Shown here piece after piece: positions 1 through 7,600 of a DNA stretch of 14,998 bases; positions within the stretch are counted from its first letter, which is position 1; every line of letters starts with the position of its first letter. The stretch lies in contig CALZDE010000028.1 of the NCBI GenBank assembly GCA_945637225.1, positions 1 to 14,998 on the forward strand, in the 5' to 3' direction. A program made the position numbers and the translations under genes. The notes beneath the pieces were generated by a model. The model saw only the letters and a list, made by a program, of their open reading frames with translations, did not search any database and had not been told where the DNA came from. This stretch comes from an uncultured Selenomonadaceae bacterium (GTDB lineage Bacteria > Bacillota > Negativicutes > Selenomonadales > Selenomonadaceae).

Positions 1-130
1 CATAGGAAGAAAATGCTTGTTGCATTTTCATGATTGAGGGCGTTATAATGATGAAGAGGTTAAAAATATATATTTTGATGATGAAAATGATGAAGAATAT
101 TAAATAAAGTTAGTTTTTGGAGATTTTATT

Positions 131-940
131 ATGGGCAAGCTTGTTTTTTTAGATATAGACGGTACAATAATTAATTTTAATAAGGAAATCAGTGAATCTA
201 CTATTAAGGCTATAAAAAAAGCACAGGAAAATGGGCATAAGGTTTTTATCTGTTCAGGCAGAATGTATGGTATAATTGATGATTTCATTAAGGATATTGG
301 CTTTGATGGTTATGTAGCTTCTGCTGGCGCCAGGGTTATTGTGGATGGCAAGGATGTTTTTTATCGGACAATAGAGCCAGACAAGCTGGTAAAGGCGTGG
401 GAGATTTTAAAGGCGCATAAATCAGTTTTCCGTTTTAAGGGAATCAGCGGTGTATGCATGGGCCCAGATGAATATAGGCAAATGCTCATGACAGAAAAGG
501 GAAAGATGATTTCTCAAACATGGAAGTTTAACATTACTGATGATGTAGCTGGTTATACGGATATGGAATCTGGAGATTATAACAATGCTGATATAACTGT
601 TGATGAAATGCAGAAGGAATTTGATGAAAAGATTGGCGAATACTTTACAGTAATTATGGCAAGCTTTGATGAAGCAACTCCTTATTTTGGCGAGGTTCTT
701 ATTAAAGGCGTAAATAAGGGAAGCGGTATTGCTGAAGTAGTAAAATATCTCGGTGCAAAACAGGAAGATACCATAGGTATAGGTGACAGCTCAAATGATA
801 TTGATATGCTGAATTATGTAGGCACAGCTGTTGCGATGGGTAATGCGCTTAATGAGGTTAAGGAATTAGCTGATTTTGTAACAACTGATGTGGATAATGA
901 TGGTATTTGGAATGCATTTAAGAAATTGAATCTTATTTAA
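131..940 (+). CDS. Cof-type HAD-superfamily phosphatase (HAD-IIB)
   Basis: A 269-residue cytoplasmic hydrolase of the HAD superfamily, Cof/YwpJ-like subfamily. Family members typically dephosphorylate sugar phosphates, nucleotides or flavin phosphates; the substrate here cannot be read from sequence. All four HAD motifs are visible: motif I DIDGT with nucleophile Asp8 and Asp10, motif II CSGR with Ser42, motif III lysine in VNKG (Lys196), and motif IV GDSSND with Asp219 and Asp223. The variable middle (about residues 85-190) is the C2B-type cap. Length is normal for the family. The start is supported by GGAG at 119-122, 8 nt before the ATG. The stop lies 14 nt before the flagellin start, so the two are probably co-transcribed. 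A sugar-phosphate phosphatase next to a sugar phosphomutase would suit carbohydrate or glycosylation metabolism, but that is inference. Confidence 0.92.
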   Translation: MGKLVFLDIDGTIINFNKEISESTIKAIKKAQENGHKVFICSGRMYGIIDDFIKDIGFDGYVASAGARVIVDGKDVFYRTIEPDKLVKAWEILKAHKSVFRFKGISGVCMGPDEYRQMLMTEKGKMISQTWKFNITDDVAGYTDMESGDYNNADITVDEMQKEFDEKIGEYFTVIMASFDEATPYFGEVLIKGVNKGSGIAEVVKYLGAKQEDTIGIGDSSNDIDMLNYVGTAVAMGNALNEVKELADFVTTDVDNDGIWNAFKKLNLI

Positions 941-954
941 AGGAGAATTTTATC

Positions 955-2766
955 ATGGCAATGGTAGTTAAAACGAATATTGATGCCCAAAAGGGATTGA
1001 ACACTTTAAATAAAAATTCCAAAGCTTTAGCAAAAAGCTTGAAAAAAGTTTCCAGCGGAATGAAGATAAACAGTGCGTCTGATGATGCGTCAGGCTATGC
1101 TATATCTGAGGGAATGAGAGTCCAGCTTCGTGCATTAACTCAGGCGAACAGCAATACACAAAATGCTAATAGTTTGCTAAAGGTTGCCGATGGTGCAATG
1201 AGTAACACTGTAGATATATTGCGTACCATGAGAGAAAAGGCGATTAACGCTGCCAACGATACTAATACTGATTCTGATAGAGCAATTATTCAGAAGGAAT
1301 TGGATCAGTCTATTGACCAAATTACTGATAATGGAAATGTTACCTTCAATGGAAAAAGAATTTTTGATGGTGCATTAAATCATTGTGAAAATAATGAGCA
1401 AAGAATTTGTGCAGCACTGAATACAGAATGGCTTGCTAACAGCCTTGATCTTATAGAGCGTTCTACGGGAATGAGCTTTAAGACTACTCCAGGCATAAAG
1501 GAAATGGCTGTATATTTTGAAGATGATCCAGGCAGTTCTGCATTAGCTTATGTAGGAAGTGGTTATGCTAATAATAGAACAGACTTGCTGTTTATGGTAG
1601 TTAATATGCATTATTACAACGACATGGCAGAGGATGATGTTAATGGTGCATCTAGCGCAGGTTATCTTGACCGTACTATAGCTCATGAAATGACTCATGC
1701 AGTAATGTCCTCTAATATAGAAGGATTTGAGGGGTTATATGCGTGCCTTGCAGAAGGTGCGGCAGAGGTAATTCATGGTATTGATGATGAAAGAAGGGGG
1801 ACTATTCGCAGTTTAGGGCTTGGCTTTGACGCACAGCTGACAACATCTACTGCTACGTCTGGAGCAAATACTTATGCAGCTGGATATGTAGCTTTCCGTT
1901 ATATGGCGGCTCAGTGCGGTTTTACAGGTACAGAATCAGTCAGCCATTTTATGAATTCCTTGAAAGAGGGCAGTGGTGCGATGACGGCTGATCGTATTAA
2001 TGCGGCTATAGCGGCTGGTTCAAAGGGGAAATTTACCTCTTTTGATGGTTTGAAGGCGGCTATGGCGGCAGATGAAGCACGTTCTGCTGATGGTGATGAT
2101 TTCTTGAAGCGTTTCTGTGGTATTGATTTAGATAACTTAGATACAGGTGCTATTTCAGGTCATGATGCTGGCGGCAGCAGGGATCAGATGACTGCTGAAT
2201 CCATTGTTCCAGAGGGTGGTTCTACTAAATTCTGGGCAAATCCTACCCAGAAGACAACCAATATAGAAGGTCTTTCTGTGAAATGGCAGGAGGGTGAGCT
2301 TACCTTTACAGCTGGCGGTGTTACTAAGACTGTACATTCAGCAGATATTCAGATAAAAGGCGGCATGCGTTTCCATACCGGTACGGAGTCTTCTCAGAAT
2401 CTTCATGTGGCTTTTGCTTATGCAGATGCAAAGGCTATGGGATTGCAGGATAACGATAATAAAAATATTCAGGTTACTACCATGGATAAAGCAAAGGCGG
2501 CTATGCAGCTGATTGATAATTCTCTGAATCATGCTTTAAATCAGCTGACTACCATCGGTGCTATTCAGAGCCGTTTGGAGTATACAGCTATGAATCTTAC
2601 AACTGCTCATGAAAATACTACATCGGCAGAATCTACAATCCGCGATGCTGATATGGCGAAGGAAATGACGGAATATACAAAGAATAATGTTTTAATGCAG
2701 TCTGCTCAGTCTATGCTTAGTCAGGCAAATCAGAATAGCAGTGCGGCGTTGAGTTTATTACAATAA
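955..2766 (+). CDS. Flagellinolysin: flagellin with an inserted zinc metallopeptidase domain
   Basis: A 603-residue flagellin, more than twice the core length of a minimal flagellin. Residues 1 to about 141 form the N-terminal D0/D1 region (KVSSGMKINSASDDASGYAI, then TMREKAINAAND and FNGKRIFDGAL). Residues about 470-603 form the returning D1/D0 region (TESSQNL, AIQSRLEYT, STIRDADMAKEM, ending AALSLLQ). Between them lies a roughly 330-residue domain with a zincin motif, HEMTH, at residues 244-248: His244 and His248 as metal ligands and Glu245 as general base. Downstream LAEGAAE supplies a likely third ligand, Glu267, the gluzincin pattern. This architecture is that of flagellinolysins, proteolytic flagellins known from Clostridium haemolyticum and other bacteria. 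The filament surface would therefore carry protease. Several cysteines (144, 152, 264, 321, 388) are unusual for a flagellin. AGGAG at 941-945 fits the ATG at 955 better than the in-frame ATG at 961. No other flagellar gene is nearby. The filament assignment is firm; activity is inferred from intact ligands. Confidence 0.93.
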   Translation: MAMVVKTNIDAQKGLNTLNKNSKALAKSLKKVSSGMKINSASDDASGYAISEGMRVQLRALTQANSNTQNANSLLKVADGAMSNTVDILRTMREKAINAANDTNTDSDRAIIQKELDQSIDQITDNGNVTFNGKRIFDGALNHCENNEQRICAALNTEWLANSLDLIERSTGMSFKTTPGIKEMAVYFEDDPGSSALAYVGSGYANNRTDLLFMVVNMHYYNDMAEDDVNGASSAGYLDRTIAHEMTHAVMSSNIEGFEGLYACLAEGAAEVIHGIDDERRGTIRSLGLGFDAQLTTSTATSGANTYAAGYVAFRYMAAQCGFTGTESVSHFMNSLKEGSGAMTADRINAAIAAGSKGKFTSFDGLKAAMAADEARSADGDDFLKRFCGIDLDNLDTGAISGHDAGGSRDQMTAESIVPEGGSTKFWANPTQKTTNIEGLSVKWQEGELTFTAGGVTKTVHSADIQIKGGMRFHTGTESSQNLHVAFAYADAKAMGLQDNDNKNIQVTTMDKAKAAMQLIDNSLNHALNQLTTIGAIQSRLEYTAMNLTTAHENTTSAESTIRDADMAKEMTEYTKNNVLMQSAQSMLSQANQNSSAALSLLQ

Positions 2767-2773
2767 AAATGAT

Positions 2774-2779
2774 AGGAGG
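2774..2779 (+). promoter_or_regulatory. Shine-Dalgarno site fixing the mutase start
   Basis: A perfect AGGAGG lies 7 nt before the ATG at 2787. An in-frame ATG at 2769 sits upstream of this site and lacks its own Shine-Dalgarno sequence, so it is unlikely to be the real start. Confidence 0.85.
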
Positions 2780-2786
2780 AAATATT

Positions 2787-4292
2787 ATGACAGAAAAAGA
2801 ACTTATGAGAATTGCCAATGGCAGTGATGTTCGTGGCGTGGCTATTGAGGGAGTACCAAATGAGCCTGTTACCCTGACTCCAGAAGCGGCTAATATTATT
2901 GCGGCTTCCTTTGTTACCTTCCTCGCAAAGAAAACTGGCAAGGCTGTTTCCGATCTGAAAATTGCTATCGGCCATGATTCCCGTCTTTCTGCTGACAGCT
3001 TAAAAACTGCGGCTTTGAAGGGACTTCTTTCCACTGGTGTTAAGGCTTATGACTGTGGCTTGGCTTCTACTCCATCCATGTTTATGTCTACTGTTTTTGA
3101 GAGTACTGACATGGACGGTTCCATTATGATTACTGCCAGTCATCTGCCATACAACCGCAACGGCTTGAAATTCTTTACCAAAGAGGGCGGTGCGGAGCAT
3201 GAGGACATTCATGAGATTTTAGAGGGTGCTGTTTCTCTTACTGAGGCTGAAGCTGATGTAACCAAGGCGGAGAAAATTGCTTTAATTGATATTTATGCAA
3301 AGCATCTCTGTGAGAAAATCCGCAGTGAAATTAAGGCTGAAAATTATGATGAGCCATTAGCTGGTATGCACATCGTAGTAGACGCTGGTAATGGTGCTGG
3401 CGGTTTCTTTGCTGATAAGGTGCTTGTTCCACTCGGAGCAAATATTGAAGGCAGTCAGTTCTTAAATCCAGATGGAAATTTCCCAAATCATATCCCAAAT
3501 CCAGAGGACAAGAATGCTATGGCGGCTATTAAAAAGGCTGTTCTTGACAGCAAGGCTGACCTGGGACTCATCTTCGATACTGATGTTGACCGCATGAGTG
3601 CTGTTCTTCCTGATGGTGAGGATATCAGCCGTAATGCTCTGATTGCTATGATGGCGGCTATTCTGGCTCCTGCATATCCTGGTTCTACCATTATTACTGA
3701 CTCTGTAACTTCTGACGGCTTAGCAGAGTTCCTGGAGAAGAAGCTTGCTCTTAAGCATCATCGTTTCCAGCGGGGTTACAAGAATGTAATCAATGAGTGC
3801 ATTCGTTTAAATAAGGCGGGTACTGTTTCTCCACTGGCTATTGAGACATCTGGTCATGGTGCTTTGAGTGAAAATTATTATCTTGATGATGGTGCATATT
3901 TAGCAGTAAAGCTTTTAATTGCGGCGGCTAAGGCTCGTACTGAGGGCAAGCAGTTATCAAGCCTTATTGAAGGTCTTAAGTATCCAGCAGAGGAAAAGGA
4001 AGTACGTCTCCTGATTGAAGGTGTGGAGGATTTCCGTTCCTATGGTGATGAAGTATTAAAGGAATTTGAGAAGCGCGCTAATGAAAAGGGCTACAAGCAG
4101 GCAGTTCCTTCCTTTGAAGGCATTCGTCTGGTATTCCCTGGTGAGGGCTGGCTCTTAATCAGAAAGTCACTGCATGACCCAAATATGCCTATCAATATGG
4201 AAAGTGAAGAAGCAGGCGGCTGTGCAAAGTTGGCTGATAAGGCTAGAGAGCTTTTGCAGGGCTTTGAGCATTTGAATATCAGCAGACTGTAA
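2787..4292 (+). CDS. Phosphoglucomutase/phosphomannomutase family enzyme
   Basis: A 501-residue alpha-D-phosphohexomutase, which interconverts hexose 6-phosphate and hexose 1-phosphate to feed nucleotide-sugar synthesis in the cytoplasm. The phosphoserine loop is TASHLPYNRNG with catalytic Ser118, the magnesium loop is DTDVDR (Asp264, Asp266, Asp268), the sugar-binding loop is ETSGHG (residues 353-358), and the C-terminal phosphate-binding loop is around RKSLHDPNMP (Arg459, Ser461). The active-site loop reads TASHLP where most family members have TASHNP, and the protein is somewhat longer than the usual 450-460 residues, so it belongs to a divergent subgroup. The choice between glucose, mannose and another hexose cannot be made from sequence. 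It starts 20 nt after the flagellin stop and probably shares its transcript. One use could be sugar supply for flagellin glycosylation or envelope polysaccharide, which is inference. An intrinsic terminator follows. Confidence 0.9.
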   Translation: MTEKELMRIANGSDVRGVAIEGVPNEPVTLTPEAANIIAASFVTFLAKKTGKAVSDLKIAIGHDSRLSADSLKTAALKGLLSTGVKAYDCGLASTPSMFMSTVFESTDMDGSIMITASHLPYNRNGLKFFTKEGGAEHEDIHEILEGAVSLTEAEADVTKAEKIALIDIYAKHLCEKIRSEIKAENYDEPLAGMHIVVDAGNGAGGFFADKVLVPLGANIEGSQFLNPDGNFPNHIPNPEDKNAMAAIKKAVLDSKADLGLIFDTDVDRMSAVLPDGEDISRNALIAMMAAILAPAYPGSTIITDSVTSDGLAEFLEKKLALKHHRFQRGYKNVINECIRLNKAGTVSPLAIETSGHGALSENYYLDDGAYLAVKLLIAAAKARTEGKQLSSLIEGLKYPAEEKEVRLLIEGVEDFRSYGDEVLKEFEKRANEKGYKQAVPSFEGIRLVFPGEGWLLIRKSLHDPNMPINMESEEAGGCAKLADKARELLQGFEHLNISRL

Positions 4293-4332
4293 TATCAGTA
4301 TTGTTTCATATTGAATTAAAAAAATAAGAAAG

Positions 4333-4364
4333 TTAGCTCATAAATTTATGGGCTAATTTTTTTT
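4333..4364 (+). terminator. Intrinsic terminator after the mutase gene
   Basis: TTAGCTCATA and TATGGGCTAA form a 10-bp stem with one T-G wobble around an AATT loop, followed directly by eight T residues (4357-4364). It ends the HAD-flagellin-mutase unit and isolates it from rpoB. Confidence 0.9.
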
Positions 4365-4382
4365 GAGAAAATAAAAAAATAT

Positions 4383-4411
4383 TTGACAAATAAAAATTTT
4401 TATGCTAAAAT
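4383..4411 (+). promoter_or_regulatory. Sigma-A-type promoter of rpoB-rpoC
   Basis: A consensus -35 TTGACA (4383-4388) is followed by a 17-nt spacer and -10 TAAAAT (4406-4411), with an extended -10 TGC just upstream (4403-4405). Transcription should start near 4418, giving a leader of about 220 nt before rpoB. The strength of the match fits a housekeeping operon that has its own promoter rather than relying on read-through from ribosomal protein genes. Confidence 0.85.
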
Positions 4412-4450
4412 ATTCAATTACAGAAAACATTGGTAATAACGTACAAAACA

Positions 4451-4547
4451 GGTGAAATCATCGGTTATTTCGAGGTTTACGAGCCTTTTTGAAGATGATC
4501 GGCGGTGTGTCGTGTGGTTTTAGCCCATGAAGAGATACCGGATTTCA
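4451..4547 (+). promoter_or_regulatory. Structured 5' leader of rpoB-rpoC (possible L10-leader-like element)
   Basis: The 345-nt gap between the mutase and rpoB holds the terminator, the promoter and this leader. TGAAATC (4453-4459) pairs perfectly with GATTTCA (4541-4547) and can extend through CGG (4462-4464) with CCG (4538-4540) across a 2-nt bulge. Inside, GGTGTGTC (4504-4511) pairs 7 of 8 with GAGATACC (4532-4539), and GAGGTT-TACG-AGCCTT (4472-4487) is a small hairpin followed by T residues. ATCATC (4457-4462) can instead pair with GATGAT (4494-4499), which would break the closing stem. A long-range stem enclosing inner hairpins resembles the general plan of ribosomal-protein L10 leaders, but the family match could not be tested. 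No clear terminator lies between 4548 and rpoB. Confidence 0.5.
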
Positions 4548-4620
4548 TTAGGGTTTTTGTGCGTATTTTCTATTTATTATTATTTTCTTGCCGCTGAGAT
4601 AACAAGTTTTTAGATTGTTT

Positions 4621-4626
4621 AAGGAG
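4621..4626 (+). promoter_or_regulatory. Shine-Dalgarno site fixing the rpoB start
   Basis: AAGGAG lies 11 nt before the ATG at 4638. An in-frame GTG at 4626 overlaps the last base of this site and therefore cannot use it. Confidence 0.75.
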
Positions 4627-4637
4627 TGAAATACTTA

Positions 4638-7600
4638 ATGCTATTTAATCCTGTGCAGGTAGGCAAACGAACCAGGTATAGCTATGCTAAAATCAAGGAA
4701 GTAATGGAGATGCCTCACCTCCTGGACATTCAGAGAAATTCCTACAAGTGGTTTCTTGATGAAGGTCTGCAGGAGATTTTCCGTGACATTTCCCCAATTT
4801 CCGATTATGCCGGTAATTTGGTACTTACCTTTGAGAGCTTCAGCCTGGGCACACCTAAATATGACCTGGACGAGTGTAAGGAACGTGATGTAAATTATGC
4901 CGCACCTCTGAAGGTCAGTGTCCGTCTTTTCAACAAGGAAACTCAGGATATTAAGGAACAGGAAGTCTTCATGGGCGATTTCCCATTGATGACTGACACA
5001 GGTACTTTTATTATCAACGGTGCAGAGCGTGTTATCGTTAGCCAGTTGGTACGTTCCCCAGGTGCTTACTATGGTAAGACAATTGATTCCACTGGTAAGG
5101 CTCTCTACAATGCTACCGTTATTCCAAACCGCGGTGCTTGGATTGAGCTGGAAACTGATGTTAATGATGTAATTTATGTTCGTATTGACCGTACCAGAAA
5201 GCTGGAGGCTACTATCTTAGTTCGTGCTCTTTGCAAGGACTTCTCCAATGAGCAGATTCTGGCTCTGTTTAATAACGATCCACGTATTGCAGCTACTCTT
5301 GAAAAGGATACCACTACCGATACTGATGAGGCAATGATTGCCATCTACAAGAAGCTGCGTCCAGGTGAGCCACCTGCTATTGAAAGTGCACGTACTCATC
5401 TGAATAACCTTTTCTTTGATCCAAAGCGTTATGACTTAGCTACTGTTGGACGTTATAAGTTCATCAAGAAGTTAGGCTGGAAGCGTCGTCTGCAGGGTCA
5501 TGTTCTGGCTCAGCCACTGGTTGACAAGGAAACTGGCGAGATTATTCTTGAGGCTGACGTTGAGATTACCCCAGAAATGCTGGAAGGCATTACCATAGAG
5601 CAGGAGCGTGCTATTTTCGATCTTGATGATGAGCACACTAAGCCTGTTGAGCTGGTAATCAAGGTTGGTGATGAGGGTGAGGAAATGCACATGCTGTGTT
5701 CTCCTACCCAGGATTACTATGACCGTACTATCACTGTTGCAGACGTTATTTCCTCTATCAGCTACATGCTGAACCTGATGGATGGCGTTGGCAATACTGA
5801 CGATATCGACCATTTAGGCAACCGTCGTGTACGCTCTGTTGGTGAATTATTACAGAACCAGTTCCGTATCGGTCTTTCCCGTATGGAGCGTGTAGTCCGC
5901 GAGCGTATGTCCGTTCAGGATTCCGAGATTATTACACCACAGCTACTGATTAATATTCGTCCTGTTGTGGCTGCAATTAAAGAATTCTTCGGTTCTTCCC
6001 AGCTGTCTCAGTTCATGGATCAGCACAACCCATTGTCCGAGCTGACTCATAAGCGCCGTCTGTCCGCACTTGGTCCTGGCGGTCTTTCCCGTGAGCGTGC
6101 AGGCTTCGAGGTTCGAGACGTACACAACTCCCATTACGGACGTATGTGCCCTATCGAGACTCCTGAAGGTCCTAACATCGGTCTGATCGGTTCTCTGTCC
6201 AACTATGCCCGTGTAAATAAGTTCGGTTTTATGGAAACACCATACCGCCGTATTGATAAGGAAAACAATCGTGTTACTGATGAAGTTCAGTACATGACTG
6301 CTGATGAAGAGGACAATCTGGTAATTGCACAGGCCAACGAGCCATTAGATGCTAATAACTGGTTTGTCAATGATCGTGTTATCGCCCGTCAGCACGAGGA
6401 AACCCTGAAGATTCGCCGTGAAAAAGTTGACTACATGGACGTATCTCCAAAGCAGGTAGTTTCCATTGCGACTGCGATGATTCCATTCCTTGAAAACGAC
6501 GATGCTAACCGTGCACTGATGGGTGCAAACATGCAGCGTCAGGCAGTTCCTCTGCTTCGTACTCAGGCACCTCTCGTTGGTACTGGTATGGAGTATAAGG
6601 CAGCCTGCGACTCCGGTGTTATGGTACTGGCTAAGCGTGCTGGTGTGGTTGAGTCTGTTACTGCAAATCACATTAAGATTCGTGCTAATAACGGTGAGCT
6701 GGACAGCTACAAGCTGCAGAAGTTTGTACGTTCCAACCAGGGTACTTGTATCAATCAGGTTCCTATCGTTTATAAGGGCGATGAAGTATTTGAAAAGCAG
6801 CCTATCGCTGATGGTCCTGCAACTGACCATGGTGAGCTGGCATTAGGTTATAACGTAATCGTTGCTTACATGCCTTGGGAAGGCTACAACTACGAGGATG
6901 CTATTCTCCTTAGTGAAAACCTCGTAAAGCGTGACCTCTATACTTCTATTCATATTGAGGAATATGAGTGTGAAGCACGTGATACTAAGCTTGGTCCTGA
7001 GGAAATCACCCGCGACATTCCAAACGTATCTGAGGATGCTCTGAAGGATTTGGATGAAAATGGTATTATCTGCGTTGGTGCAGAGGTACGTCCTGGTGAT
7101 ATCTTAGTTGGTAAGGTTACTCCAAAGGGAGAAACTGAGCTGACTGCAGAGGAGCGTCTGCTCCGCGCAATCTTCGGTGAAAAGGCTCGTGAGGTTCGTG
7201 ATACTTCTTTACGTGTACCTCATGGTGAAGCTGGTAAGATTGTTGATGTTAAAATCTTCAGCCGTGAGAAGGGTGACGATACCTTATCTCCTGGCGTAAA
7301 TAATATGGTCCGCGTTTACATCGCTCAGAAACGTAAGATTTCTGTAGGTGATAAGATGTCCGGTCGTCATGGTAACAAGGGTGTCGTTTCCCGTATTATG
7401 CGTGAAGAGGATATGCCTTTCCTGCCAGACGGTACTCCAGTTGACATCGTGCTGAACCCTCTGGGCGTACCTTCCCGAATGAATATCGGACAGGTATTAG
7501 AGACACATCTCGGTATGGCAGTACGCAATATCGGTACCCAGATTAAGAAGGGCCAGGCTATGCTCCAGAGCGAGGACGAGGAAATCAAGGCAGAAGGTCA

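Noticed and set aside
1..102. Possible 3' end of an upstream gene: one frame ends in an acidic tail (DDENDEEY then TAA, ending near 102), and another frame carries plausible coding text before it.
   Set aside because: The frame with the acidic tail has a stop at 35-37, and the other frame has a stop at 3-5. It would need a frameshift, and there is too little sequence to identify a gene or to call a pseudogene.
4472..4490. Hairpin GAGGTT-TACG-AGCCTT followed by T residues, as a terminator in the rpoB leader.
   Set aside because: The stem is only 5-6 bp with wobbles and lies just after the promoter. It is more likely part of the leader fold, though attenuation cannot be excluded.
6345..6830. 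A 161-codon open frame on the minus strand opposite rpoB.
   Set aside because: It is a shadow of rpoB with no Shine-Dalgarno support and no recognisable domain.
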